Of a stretch of DNA of 64,000 nt, positions 35,149-43,689 are shown one piece after another. Location of the stretch: NCBI GenBank assembly GCA_036725605.1, contig DAIMDW010000001.1, positions 186,001 through 250,000 of the forward strand. The letters run 5' to 3'. A model generated the notes under the pieces. The model was given only the letters and a program-made list of their open reading frames with translations, was not told the origin of the DNA and ran no database searches. The position numbers and the translations under genes are program-made. The stretch is from CALBTQ01 sp036725605. GTDB taxonomy: Bacteria > Lernaellota > Lernaellaia > Lernaellales > Lernaellaceae. Every line of letters starts with the position of its first letter. The first letter of the stretch is position 1.

Positions 35149-35859
35149 TTAATCCAGCGGAACGAAAACGATGTCGACGTCCGACTGCAGTTTCATGTAG
35201 ACGGTCGGATTCAAATCGCTGATGTTGGCGACCTGCACCGGCGTACTGTCCATCATCAGGCAGAAGGTGAATTCCTGTTCGAAGTCGATCAGCATATCCT
35301 CCAGGCTGCTTTCGCCGCCCGAAGCCCAATTGACGTCCGTCCAGTTGTCGACGTTCTTGCCGGGATCGATCGGGATCGAGGCAATCAGATCGCTTTCGTT
35401 GAGATCGTTCTGATCGGCGATGTAGAGCAACTGCGGATCGTCCAGCAGCTCTTCGATCACCTCCTGCGGTACGGCCTTGGCCGTCGGTTTGTCGCCCATA
35501 ATGACGTACAGCTTCACCGAGCCGGCCTCGGTCGCCGTGTTTTTATTCAGGCGATAGCCGAGTTGATTGATCTTCACTTCGTCGATGTGGCCTTTGACGT
35601 CATCCCACATATCGCCGTAGTCGGTCGCCGAGATGATCGCGTTAATGCTGATCGGATCGAAACCGCAAACCGTGTTGATGACCACATCCGCCGCCTCGAC
35701 GCTCATCAGCGGCACCCAGCCGTCGGTGAGTTCAAAAGCGAAATTTTGTGACTGTTTCGTGTTTTCGTTGATTTCATCCTTCAGATCTTCACAGGCCATC
35801 AGACCAATAGCGATGAACATGAGCAGGATCGCCAGGGCCAACGTGGCACGATTTATCAT
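35149..35859 (-). CDS. Lipoprotein, unknown function
   Basis: 236 residues; TAGGAGGAAG precedes ATG 35859. Signal peptide with lipobox AIGLMAC (Cys about 23). The mature part is acidic with many Asp/Asn (KDEINENTKQSQNFAFELTDG) and a long beta-like segment (GSVKLYVIMGDKPTAKAVP, ESDLIASIPIDPG, TVYMKLQSDVDIVFVPL). Possibly a late-embryogenesis-like or beta-sandwich envelope protein; nothing decisive. Divergent from the SH3b lipoprotein gene at 36032. Confidence 0.84.
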   Translation of the reverse strand: MINRATLALAILLMFIAIGLMACEDLKDEINENTKQSQNFAFELTDGWVPLMSVEAADVVINTVCGFDPISINAIISATDYGDMWDDVKGHIDEVKINQLGYRLNKNTATEAGSVKLYVIMGDKPTAKAVPQEVIEELLDDPQLLYIADQNDLNESDLIASIPIDPGKNVDNWTDVNWASGGESSLEDMLIDFEQEFTFCLMMDSTPVQVANISDLNPTVYMKLQSDVDIVFVPLD

Positions 35860-35970
35860 TTCTTCCTCCTACGGTTGTCTCAAGTCACTATAGCGTGTAC
35901 ATTTTACTTGCGAAAACAGATGGGTGCAATGTAAGAAACATATTATCGTCAGATTAAGGGAATACTCTTT

Positions 35971-35999
35971 TTTACATGCACGATAAACTGGTGCATTAT
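35971..35999 (+). promoter_or_regulatory. Sigma-70-type promoter with internal dyad
   Basis: TTTACA (35971-35976), 17-base spacer, CATTAT (35994-35999), 32 bases before ATG 36032. The dyad ATGCAC (35976-35981) / GTGCAT (35991-35996) lies in the spacer, a usual place for an operator. Confidence 0.55.
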
Positions 36000-36031
36000 T
36001 GTGAAAACGGATTTTGCACGAGGAGCGTGAA

Positions 36032-37123
36032 ATGCGTCGCCTTATTATGATAGTGGGTCTGCTGACGTTGATTCTGGCCGGTTGCGGCGGCCTGAAACCG
36101 ACCGTCCATTGGGACGATCCGCTCAACGGCTCACCCTCGCTGCCGGAAAACCTGGCGCTGTTTGTGGATGCCAGCTACATCCTGCTCGATGCGGACAATT
36201 CGCCGTATATCGTCATCGACGATTCGATCAAGTTGGCCGAAATGGTCAACGACGAGGCGGAAACGGCGATCACCGGCGCGAAGATGTCCCTGAGCCTGCA
36301 GGACAAATACTTTATCGGCACGTACCTCGACCGCGAACTGGCCGTTTCCTACGAAGCCGGTTTGGAAGTGTCGCGTAAAATGACGCCGGTCCACCTGGAT
36401 CCCACCGTTTGCCGGACCGACCGCATGCAGACGGTCATGACCGCTTTGTGGCGCGAATTCGGCGAGAGCGTAACTTCCGACCAGAGCGTGTATCGCACCA
36501 AGCCGCTCGACGTGCGCATGACGCGCCTGGTGGGTGCGAAGTACCGCGTCGATACCCTGGCTTTTGTGGCCGTGGTCAGCCGCAAGGATCAGGACAATCA
36601 ACCGACCGACACGCCGGTCAGCGCGTTGACCGCAATAAAGCTGCACGGTGGCTCGGCCGTGGTGGTCGGTTTGGTGCGGGCCATCGACGGCAATTTCGTC
36701 TACCTGTCGGTCAACACGATTCAGGGACCGCAGCGCGACAATTCCATCCGCGATGCCGTGCGCGAAGCCTTTAGCACCTTGCCGCGCCGGACCGTCGGCA
36801 ACATTTCCTTCCCGGTGCCCAGCCGTACCGAAGACGAGACGGATGCCGATGAAGCGGAACGCGGCGGTTCCACGTCCAACTGGCTGCCGTCGCCGGGGGA
36901 GAGCGGCGATTTTTCCGTGCGGCCGGCCGGCGCCCGCTCGGCGGTCTTGAAAGGCCGGGACAAAATCAGCGTACTCAACAAACCGATGAGCTTCGCCACG
37001 CCGATGGCGGAAGTACCCGAAGGCACCAAGGTGCTGGTCTTACGCCGCGACATGCGCTGGTATCTGGTGGAATTGCCCGACGGACAACGCGGTTGGGTGT
37101 TCGAAAAGTGGTTGCAGTTCTAA
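36032..37123 (+). CDS. Lipoprotein with C-terminal SH3b domain
   Basis: 363 residues from ATG 36032 (AGGAG six bases upstream). Signal peptide with lipobox TLILAGC (Cys near 18). The central part, about 30-250, is of unknown fold (VHLDPTVCRTDRMQTVMTALWREFGESV, then VGAKYRVDTLAFVAVVSRK). The C-terminal 60 residues match a bacterial SH3 domain: KISVLNKPMSFATPMAEVPEGTKVLVLRRDMRWYLVELPDGQRGWVFEKWLQF region, with GWV-x-x-x-W ending. SH3b domains bind peptidoglycan or proteins. It begins an envelope-rich stretch. The stop overlaps tail-to-tail (CTAA) with the glycosyltransferase gene at 37120. Confidence 0.88.
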   Translation: MRRLIMIVGLLTLILAGCGGLKPTVHWDDPLNGSPSLPENLALFVDASYILLDADNSPYIVIDDSIKLAEMVNDEAETAITGAKMSLSLQDKYFIGTYLDRELAVSYEAGLEVSRKMTPVHLDPTVCRTDRMQTVMTALWREFGESVTSDQSVYRTKPLDVRMTRLVGAKYRVDTLAFVAVVSRKDQDNQPTDTPVSALTAIKLHGGSAVVVGLVRAIDGNFVYLSVNTIQGPQRDNSIRDAVREAFSTLPRRTVGNISFPVPSRTEDETDADEAERGGSTSNWLPSPGESGDFSVRPAGARSAVLKGRDKISVLNKPMSFATPMAEVPEGTKVLVLRRDMRWYLVELPDGQRGWVFEKWLQF

Positions 37124-38235
37124 TCGGCTGACCAATAGCCGAGCGTTTTTTTCATATTGTCGCCCAAATGATGGCGCCGGAGGATAAACTCCCGCGCCAT
37201 TTTTGCTTGCGCATGCAGGTCTTCATCCAGCGCCTCGGCCAGCGTCCGCGCCAGACCGGCCGGATCCTGCGCCGGGGCCAGCTTGCCCAACCGGCCGTAA
37301 TCCAACGCTTCGGGAATGCCCGAGACGGCGCAGGCCGCCACCGGCACACCGGCGGACATCGCTTCAAGCAGGGCGAACGGCTGACCCTCGTAACGGCTGG
37401 GCAGCACGAACAGGTCGGCCGCGGCCAGCAGCGCCGCCGCATCGTCGCGCCAACCAAGCCACCGTACGCGCACGGTCAAATCCAGCTCGTCGCACTGACG
37501 CTTCAATTGCTCTTCGTCCGGGCCGTCTCCGGCGATGTACAACGTCCAGGCGCGCGCCCGCATTTCCGGCCGGGCGCAGGCGGCCAACAGAATGTCGATG
37601 CCCTTTTGCTCGTTGAGTCGGGCGAGGGTGATCATCCAGGGCGATTCGCCGGCGGGGAGATGGCGACGGGCGGTTTCACGCTCATCCGGCGTGGCCGGCC
37701 GCCACACATCGGGATCGACGCTGTTGGGAATCACCGTCAGTTGTTCGGCGGGCAGACCGAAGTGCTCGGCCAGCAAGCGGCGGTTGGCGTCGCTCACGGC
37801 AATGTGCCGGATCGAATACCGATAGAAGGAAACGATTTCGCGCTGCAATTTCGGCGTGAGCGTGAACGAATCGTCGACCAGTTGCTCGGTGCACACCAGG
37901 CGCAGTTGTTCGCGCGTCGCCAGCCGGCGCGGCACGACGCCCGCCCAGGGCGCGGGCAGCACCACGTGCATGACCGGCGGTCGATGCTCACGGACGAGCG
38001 CCTCCACGAACGCGGTGCGCAACGATTCGTCGTGGCGTTTGTGCAGCGTGCCGCGCACGACCGTTTCGCCTTGGCGCAATAGCGCGGCCGCCAACAGATC
38101 GGCGCCGGGATGATCGTCGAGGGCGACGACTGTCTGCCATTGCGCCTGCCGGGCGTGGCGCGCCAGGTCGATGACATACCGATCCACGCCGCCGGCGGCC
38201 GTTACATCGCAGACGATCAGGGCGCGGCGGTTCAT
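37120..38235 (-). CDS. GT4-family glycosyltransferase
   Basis: 371 residues. GT-B fold: N-terminal GGVDRYVIDLARHA, C-terminal SPWMITLARLNEQKGIDILLAAC, YIAGDGPDEEQLK, FVLPSRYEGQPFALLEAMSAGVPV (E-x7-E donor motif) and a final GLARTLAEALDE. It transfers a sugar from an NDP-sugar to an acceptor on the cytoplasmic face. ATG 38235 overlaps the GT2 gene stop by four bases (38232-38235), so the two form an operon. Acceptor and sugar unknown. The genes alongside (SH3b lipoprotein, ASST-like, MBOAT set) suggest an envelope glycan. Confidence 0.92.
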   Translation of the reverse strand: MNRRALIVCDVTAAGGVDRYVIDLARHARQAQWQTVVALDDHPGADLLAAALLRQGETVVRGTLHKRHDESLRTAFVEALVREHRPPVMHVVLPAPWAGVVPRRLATREQLRLVCTEQLVDDSFTLTPKLQREIVSFYRYSIRHIAVSDANRRLLAEHFGLPAEQLTVIPNSVDPDVWRPATPDERETARRHLPAGESPWMITLARLNEQKGIDILLAACARPEMRARAWTLYIAGDGPDEEQLKRQCDELDLTVRVRWLGWRDDAAALLAAADLFVLPSRYEGQPFALLEAMSAGVPVAACAVSGIPEALDYGRLGKLAPAQDPAGLARTLAEALDEDLHAQAKMAREFILRRHHLGDNMKKTLGYWSAD

Positions 38236-39380
38236 GGCGCGATCACATCGGTGAGGTTGTGGTGCGCGGCGAGCCGTTGCGTATTGGCGACAAAGCCGTA
38301 ACTGGCGCCCCCGATCACCAGGCGCTCGATCCTTTTCCGATCGAAGCGTTGCAAAGGATACACTGGTGCGCCGTTCAATTGACCGATCTCGGCGAACAGG
38401 CCGTGGGGCGGTTCGTAAATCGCCTCGACGCTCAAACCCGCATCACGTGCGGCGCGCAGCAAATCGGGGATTTCCTTGCCGGCGCGCAAGAAGGCGATTT
38501 TCCGCACGCCTTGCGCCGCCAGGGCGATGAAGCGCGGCAACGTTTCGCGCTGCGGCAGAACGATATCCAGCACGCGGTCGGGCAGGACCTGCCGTTGCGC
38601 CAGACCGCGCAGGCACTTGTCCGGCAACGCCTCCAGCGCCCGGCGAAAACCAGCGTGCGCGTTTTTCTGCTGCGCAAACACGCCGTAGCGGTAAACGATC
38701 CACGAGATGAACCGCGCCGCATCTTCGCGCGGAAAATATTTCATCGCCAAATAGCCATTATTGGCGATCAGCTTTTCCACCATGTAATCGAAGGAACCGC
38801 GCGCCTGCGGTTCGTGCCAGACCTTGCATTGATCGGGAAACACGACCGCCAGATCGTGCAACAGAAAACGGTAGGCAACGTCGTATTCCTCGACGTAGGT
38901 TTCGTATTCGGGCGGATATTCGCCGATGTCCAGCAGCACGCCGCGCCGGAAGGCCGCGCCGCAGCCGATGTACACATAGCGGCTGCCGCCTTCCTCGAAC
39001 GATCCGTCCGGCAACACGATCGGGCAGGCCACGATGCCGATCGACGGATCCTGCAACAGGCGACACACCTCTTCGATGGTGCCGGGATAGGGACCGCTGT
39101 CGTCGTCGAGCATCAACACGACGGGCGCTTTCGCCGCGCGCGCGCCGTGGTTGCGGGCGGCCGTGCCCAGGTTGGCGCCCAATTCGATGACCGTAACGTT
39201 GTCGATGGCTTCGCGGATTTTATGCGGGGTGCCGTCGAGTGAGCCGTTGTCGACGACAATCACCTCAACGTCGGGACCGGGTGTCTGCGCAATGCGCTGC
39301 AAGGTTTGCACGATGCGCCCGGCGCGGTCCATGGTCGGCATGACCAATGCGCAACACGCGCCTTCCCGTACAAATCGCAT
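38232..39380 (-). CDS. GT2-family glycosyltransferase with C-terminal extension
   Basis: 382 residues; AAGGAAAGG precedes ATG 39380. GT-A domain: ALVMPTMDRAGRIVQTLQ, VEVIVVDNGSLDGT, LGANLGTAARNHGARAAKAPVVLMLDDDSG (DxD-type motif) and EEYDVAYRFLLHD (catalytic-region E-E-x-D). After about residue 240 comes a region I do not recognise (TLPRFIALAAQGVRKIAFLRAGKEIPDLLRA, then a small Rossmann-like segment to the end), possibly a second nucleotide-binding domain. No membrane helix. Translationally coupled to the GT4 gene. Confidence 0.9.
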   Translation of the reverse strand: MRFVREGACCALVMPTMDRAGRIVQTLQRIAQTPGPDVEVIVVDNGSLDGTPHKIREAIDNVTVIELGANLGTAARNHGARAAKAPVVLMLDDDSGPYPGTIEEVCRLLQDPSIGIVACPIVLPDGSFEEGGSRYVYIGCGAAFRRGVLLDIGEYPPEYETYVEEYDVAYRFLLHDLAVVFPDQCKVWHEPQARGSFDYMVEKLIANNGYLAMKYFPREDAARFISWIVYRYGVFAQQKNAHAGFRRALEALPDKCLRGLAQRQVLPDRVLDIVLPQRETLPRFIALAAQGVRKIAFLRAGKEIPDLLRAARDAGLSVEAIYEPPHGLFAEIGQLNGAPVYPLQRFDRKRIERLVIGGASYGFVANTQRLAAHHNLTDVIAP

Positions 39381-39479
39381 GGCAAACCTTTCCTTTTTCG
39401 CCGGGCTTTTTCCATTATATCGGCAAAAATGCGGATAACATGATGAAAAGATAAATTAATTATCGGCTGGCTTTTTGAC

Positions 39480-41018
39480 TTATTCATACACCCAATAGGC
39501 CGGCGCGGTATGCACCGTGGTGGAAATCTCCAACGGCGGCAGGTTCATCGCCCAGATTTCCCGGCCGTCCGGCGTCACTTCATACACCTCGCCGGAAGCG
39601 CCGCCGCACACCAGCGTGTTGCCGTTGGCCATGCGTTCGACATTGCCCATCGCGGGCGAGAACGGCACGCGGTGTTCCCAGACCAGGCGCACGGTCATGG
39701 TTTCCTCGTCGATTTCCAGTTCCATCGCCCGCGACCACGGACCGGCGATGCAATTGAAATCGTAACGACAGTTGCCGTTGTCGAACAGCAGCAGGCGATT
39801 GTCGCCGATCCATTGCGGATCGTGTTGATAGAGGAACCACCGTTCTTTTTCCGGCTCGTTGCCGATCCAGGTGAAGTCCAGCCCTTCGCCCAATTGCCAG
39901 AGCACGTTACCGGTCGTTTTGTCCACTTTGACGATGCGTTTGAGGTTGCGGAAGCTCAGCAGAAACGCATCCTGATCCGGCAGCGGCAAGACCGAATTGG
40001 CGTGCGAGAAATCGACCGTCGCCAGTCCCCAAAACGGCACGATGCAATAAAACAGGTCCTGGTCTTCGGGGCGGATGACGTCGAGATGATCGAACACGCT
40101 CCAGCGCCACAGCTCGTTGCCCTCGCGATCCACCTCGGCAATGCCGTCGCCCACCGCGCGCTGCGTCGGCGTGGTCATGTCGCACCACAATCCCGGGCCC
40201 ATCAGGTTGAACAGCGTCAGCGCCGTTTCGGCGTCGTGGTCGGCGACGTAATGCTGATGATGGCTCGGATAGTAATAGGGTTCGTTGAGGTGCAGCGGGA
40301 AATTCATCCAGGCGTTGCCGACCGGATCGACCTCCCAGATGTTCTCCTCGTCGTTGAAGCACAGGTTGCCGTTGTCGAAGCGGATCACGCCGTAGGTCGG
40401 AATTCGCGGATGCTTGTACATGAATCGCGCCCGGCCTTGCCGGTCCAGCAGCATCAGGTAGCCGACGCGATCGGCGATGACGCTGTCGGTGTAGGACCGC
40501 GCGTTGATGTTGGCGGCGAGCCAGACGTCGGGCGCGACTTCCTCGGAACTGCGCAGGAAAATGGGGCGCGGCACGTACAACGGAATGCGCGGCGTGTCGA
40601 ACGAGCCGACGGCCAGTTCGACGCTCGGATCGTCGGCGAGATGCACCACGTAATCGAACGTGCGATCGCCGATCAGGCCGACGAACCACAACTCGTGCAC
40701 GGTGCCGAAGATCGTCGGTTCATTGAACGCCGGTCCGTAGCCGGGCTCGTCTTCGTTGGTGACGTAACCGCCCAGGGAGCAGGGGGCGTCGGTGCGGATG
40801 CGTAAGCGGCGGGCCAGCGGGTTGCCGTCCGGCGGCGGATCGACAATCAGCTCGACGATCTGCGGCGGCGCCTCGTCGTCGTCGGCCGGATTGACCGGCA
40901 GCGTGACGTTCGAGAACGCGTCCGGATCGTGGTCCTCCCGTTCGTTGTCGGTATCTTGGTCGTTGCAGCCTGCAAGGAGGAGAAAAATAGCCAACAAAAT
41001 AAGTAGGTTATTCTTCAT
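39480..41018 (-). CDS. Arylsulfotransferase (ASST)-like lipoprotein
   Basis: 512 residues from ATG 41018, with GGGAGG six bases upstream; the longer frame to 41069 has no signal. Lipobox LFLLLAGC (Cys about 18), then an acidic stretch. The rest looks like the six-bladed-propeller arylsulfotransferase family: an N-terminal beta domain (RLRIRTDAPCSLGGYV), VPRPIFLRSS, GYLMLLDRQGRARFMYKHP, and His-containing PSHHQHYVA, DHLDVI and DFSHANSVLPL, the last being the typical active-site S-H-x-N region. ASST enzymes move sulfate between phenolic donors and acceptors in the periplasm. The donor and acceptor here are unknown; sulfation of a surface molecule made by the two glycosyltransferases is an inference from position only. 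Confidence 0.83.
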   Translation of the reverse strand: MKNNLLILLAIFLLLAGCNDQDTDNEREDHDPDAFSNVTLPVNPADDDEAPPQIVELIVDPPPDGNPLARRLRIRTDAPCSLGGYVTNEDEPGYGPAFNEPTIFGTVHELWFVGLIGDRTFDYVVHLADDPSVELAVGSFDTPRIPLYVPRPIFLRSSEEVAPDVWLAANINARSYTDSVIADRVGYLMLLDRQGRARFMYKHPRIPTYGVIRFDNGNLCFNDEENIWEVDPVGNAWMNFPLHLNEPYYYPSHHQHYVADHDAETALTLFNLMGPGLWCDMTTPTQRAVGDGIAEVDREGNELWRWSVFDHLDVIRPEDQDLFYCIVPFWGLATVDFSHANSVLPLPDQDAFLLSFRNLKRIVKVDKTTGNVLWQLGEGLDFTWIGNEPEKERWFLYQHDPQWIGDNRLLLFDNGNCRYDFNCIAGPWSRAMELEIDEETMTVRLVWEHRVPFSPAMGNVERMANGNTLVCGGASGEVYEVTPDGREIWAMNLPPLEISTTVHTAPAYWVYE

Positions 41019-41040
41019 GCGTATCCTCCCAATACAATCT

Positions 41041-41069
41041 TGTATATCAATTCGTGAAAGAGATTTCAA
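41041..41069 (-). promoter_or_regulatory. Sigma-70-type promoter of the ASST-like gene, with nested dyads
   Basis: On the minus strand TTGAAA (41069-41064), 17-base spacer, TATACA (41046-41041); 22 bases to ATG 41018. Two 7-bp perfect inverted repeats overlap it: TCGTGAA/TTCACGA (41052-41078) and AATCTTG/CAAGATT (41036-41073), suitable for a repressor or activator. Confidence 0.7.
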
Positions 41070-41116
41070 GATTCACGATTTGGCGCAAAAAAGTCCTTTT
41101 CCTGCCAGATAACTTT

Positions 41117-41125
41117 TGCTATACT
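41117..41125 (+). promoter_or_regulatory. Possible extended -10 promoter of the SGNH/MBOAT operon
   Basis: TG-C-TATACT (41117-41125) with only a poor -35 upstream; about 60 bases before the first GTG start. Confidence 0.4.
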
Positions 41126-41184
41126 CCGCTCAGTTGAGGGGATCGTCTTTCTGCGAAAAATTGAATACCAACTAACCAAGCGGT

Positions 41185-42333
41185 GTGGTGGTGCGCGAAA
41201 AACTGCTGACGATCGCCAAGTACGTTCGCCTACGATATGCCGTGTTGTGGACGCTGGCGTTGTTGTTGCTGCTGGATATCGGAGTTCGCCGCTGGGAACG
41301 AACGCCGGACCTGGCTCTGCGCAACGAAGGCCAATCGCATATCGCCTTGCCTTATATGTTTCGCCAGATGCGCCAACACCGCGACCGGCCGGTGGTGGCG
41401 TTTATCGGCGCGTCGGTCATTCAGGGCGTGCTCAACGCCACGCCGGAAACCACCGTCCCCGAGTTGGTGCAACAGACGCTGCAGGCAGACGGCCGGACGA
41501 TCGAATGCTACAACCTGGCGGCGATCGCCAACGGCTTCGGCGACGATCTGGCGTTGGCCGAGGAGGCCATCCGCAACGGCGCGGACCTGCTGGTCTTCAA
41601 TATTCCGTTCAAGCTGTTTTCCTATAAGGGCGCGTTGGGGTACGAGTCAGGCCATCGCACATCGGCCTTCTATTTGCGGCATCGGTCCGATTTCGGTTTA
41701 TTGCGCCGTAAATATCTCCTGCTTTCCTGGCGAGATTTTCTCGACATTCGTTTGCAGGGCGCGGTCGGCAACGTCTGGGCGTTGTATCGCGAGCGGCAGA
41801 TGATCAACCTGGCGCTGACCGGCGACACCGACGCGCTGGCCGGCGATCTGCGCAACTGGCTGATCGAGAAGGTGCGCCCCGGCATCCTGCAGGCGCCGTT
41901 GGAAAAGGTCGGCACGCCGCAGCAGCGCGACCGCAACGACGTGTGGAAGGAGGCGACCGAGGACTATATCGTCGGCAATCGCGACGCGTACGACAAAGTC
42001 GTTCTCAAACGCGACTCGCGGCATATCCAGATGTTCGAACAGATCAACAAACTGGGGCAAGCGCCCGATGTCGAGCTGCTGTTCGTCATCTCGCCGGTCA
42101 ACCGCACGATGAACAATGAGACCGGGCAATTCGACTGGAGCAAATACCGGCAGTTCCAACTCACGGTGAGCGAGATTGTCCGCGAGAACGAAAACATGCT
42201 GATCGACCTGACCGACGCGGTGGACAATCGCTACTTCACCGATTCGGATCACCTGACCATCACCGGCAACCGGCAGATGGCGCAAGCGTTGATCGACCCG
42301 ATCAACCGGGCGTTGGCGGAGTCGGAAGAATGA
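41185..42333 (+). CDS. SGNH-hydrolase-like membrane protein, partner of the MBOAT acyltransferase
   Basis: 382 residues. Three consecutive GTG codons (41185, 41188, 41191) are possible starts and no RBS is strong. Residues about 15-35 form one membrane helix (VLWTLALLLLLDIGVRR), so the rest faces the periplasm. SGNH features: the first block VAFIGASVIQG has GAS (Ser77) in the position of the GDS nucleophile motif, an Asn/Gly block CYNLAAIANGFGDDLA, and a late D-S-D-H (residues about 362-365) matching the D-x-x-H of the family. Role: probably releases or transfers the acyl group delivered by MBOAT onto an envelope polymer, in the manner of AlgJ/AlgX, PatB or DltD partners. Its ATGA overlap with the MBOAT gene and the microprotein behind make one operon. 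The substrate is not indicated. Confidence 0.88.
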   Translation: MVVREKLLTIAKYVRLRYAVLWTLALLLLLDIGVRRWERTPDLALRNEGQSHIALPYMFRQMRQHRDRPVVAFIGASVIQGVLNATPETTVPELVQQTLQADGRTIECYNLAAIANGFGDDLALAEEAIRNGADLLVFNIPFKLFSYKGALGYESGHRTSAFYLRHRSDFGLLRRKYLLLSWRDFLDIRLQGAVGNVWALYRERQMINLALTGDTDALAGDLRNWLIEKVRPGILQAPLEKVGTPQQRDRNDVWKEATEDYIVGNRDAYDKVVLKRDSRHIQMFEQINKLGQAPDVELLFVISPVNRTMNNETGQFDWSKYRQFQLTVSEIVRENENMLIDLTDAVDNRYFTDSDHLTITGNRQMAQALIDPINRALAESEE

Positions 42334-43559
42334 ATTACATCTCCTGGCTGGTCGCCGCCTTCGCTTTGACCTTTTTGTTGCTGGCGCGGTATTTCGTCGC
42401 GCCGGAAAACCGCGGCCGCTTGATGACCGCCGGCGCCATCCTGTTCATCCTGCTGCAGGATCCGCCGCATCCGCTGTTGCGCATTTTATTTTTGTTGACC
42501 ACCTTCGCCATGCTGTTGATCGGCTGGGCGGCGGGAAATTTCCTCGGTCGTCAGACGGACAAAAACGGCAAATTCCCGTTCGCCTTCGTGGTGACGTTGC
42601 TGCTGTCGCCGCTGGTGATTTTCAAGTTGGTCCAGGCCATTGTGCCGACGCATTTTCTGAACATCGTCTTCGCCACGCGCGGCAACATCGACATCGGCTC
42701 GCTGGCGCCGTTGGGCATCAGCTACTTCACCTTTCGCACGTTGGCCTACCTGATCGAGATTCGGCGCGGCACGCTGCAGCCGGTGTCCTTCGGCCCGTAT
42801 TTGAATTACGTGGCGTTCTGGCCGACCTTCATGGCCGGGCCGATCGAGCGCCCGCAGGCGTTTTTGTCGCAGCTCGGTCACGAAAAGCCGATCGACGCGG
42901 AAGACCTGCGCGTCGGCGTTTTCCGCATTCTGGAAGGGTTGTTTAAGAAACTGGTGCTGGGCAGCATGTTTTATCATTTCACCAAGCCTTTCCTGTTGCT
43001 GCAAGGCGCCTCGGTGCACCGGCTGGACGAGTGGCAGGCCTGGCAGCTCTGGTGCTGCTTGATTGCTTATTACCTGTATCTGTATTGCGATTTCGCCGGG
43101 TACTCGGATATCGCCATCGGCGTGTCGCGGTTGTTCGGTTATAAGATCATGGAGAATTTCCGCTGGCCGCTGCTGGCCACGAACGTCGCCGATTACTGGC
43201 GGCGCTGGCACATCTCATTGACCGGTTGGATCCGCGATTACGTGTATTATCCCCTCGGCGGCAATCGCCGAGGCATGCGGCGCGCTTCCTGGAATTCGAT
43301 TATTGCGATGGTGCTGGTGGGCGTCTGGCACGGTCTGAGCGTGCATTACGCGTTGTTCGGCGTCTATCACGGCGTGTTGCTCAACCTGTACCGGCACTAC
43401 CGCAAGCGTTGGCGGAAGGGGCCGCCGTCCACGAGCAAAGCGGCGAAGTTCGCCGCCTGGTTGGGCACGTTCATCCTCATCGATTTGGGTTTCGTGTTGT
43501 TCCTGTTCAAACCGCGCCTGGCGCTGGAGATATACCTGCGGCTGTTTATGCTGCACTAG
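42330..43559 (+). CDS. MBOAT-family O-acyltransferase (AlgI/DltB/PatA-like)
   Basis: 409 residues, at least nine hydrophobic segments. The MBOAT core is in SYFTFRTLAYLIEIRRG, FWPTFMAGPIERP, CDFAGYSDIAIGVSRLFGY, NFRWPLLATNVADYWRRWHISL and GVWHGLSVHYALFGVYHG; the conserved His in W-H-G (His334) is the usual catalytic residue. These proteins move an acyl group from a cytoplasmic donor through the membrane to an outer acceptor: D-Ala in DltB, acetyl in AlgI and PatA. The start overlaps the SGNH gene as ATGA; the microprotein gene starts ten bases after the stop with a strong RBS. Acyl donor and acceptor are unknown. Confidence 0.94.
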   Translation: MNYISWLVAAFALTFLLLARYFVAPENRGRLMTAGAILFILLQDPPHPLLRILFLLTTFAMLLIGWAAGNFLGRQTDKNGKFPFAFVVTLLLSPLVIFKLVQAIVPTHFLNIVFATRGNIDIGSLAPLGISYFTFRTLAYLIEIRRGTLQPVSFGPYLNYVAFWPTFMAGPIERPQAFLSQLGHEKPIDAEDLRVGVFRILEGLFKKLVLGSMFYHFTKPFLLLQGASVHRLDEWQAWQLWCCLIAYYLYLYCDFAGYSDIAIGVSRLFGYKIMENFRWPLLATNVADYWRRWHISLTGWIRDYVYYPLGGNRRGMRRASWNSIIAMVLVGVWHGLSVHYALFGVYHGVLLNLYRHYRKRWRKGPPSTSKAAKFAAWLGTFILIDLGFVLFLFKPRLALEIYLRLFMLH

Positions 43560-43568
43560 GAGGCAAAA

Positions 43569-43682
43569 ATGAAATCGTCCTGGTGGTGGGAGGCGGCGTT
43601 CGGCACGGTCGCCTTTTTGATCATCGTCGCCGCTGTGCTGCTCAGCGGCCAGACGCCGCAGTTCGTTTATGTGATGTTCTGA
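43569..43682 (+). CDS. 37-residue DltX-like membrane microprotein ending in FxYxxF
   Basis: ATG 43569 to TGA 43682. AGGAGG (43558-43563) lies five bases upstream, overlapping the MBOAT stop, so translation is expected. Residues 1-10 are MKSSWWWEAA, residues about 11-26 form one hydrophobic helix (FGTVAFLIIVAAVLLS), and the last seven are Q-F-V-Y-V-M-F. That end fits the FxYxxF motif of DltX, the small partner of DltB, whose Tyr has been reported to accept D-Ala during transfer. Tyr34 would then be the acyl-carrier residue here. The order SGNH, MBOAT, microprotein with tight spacing supports a three-part acylation system. It is too short for most gene finders. Its converging neighbour stops eight bases away. 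Confidence 0.85.
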   Translation: MKSSWWWEAAFGTVAFLIIVAAVLLSGQTPQFVYVMF

Positions 43683-43689
43683 GCGACGA

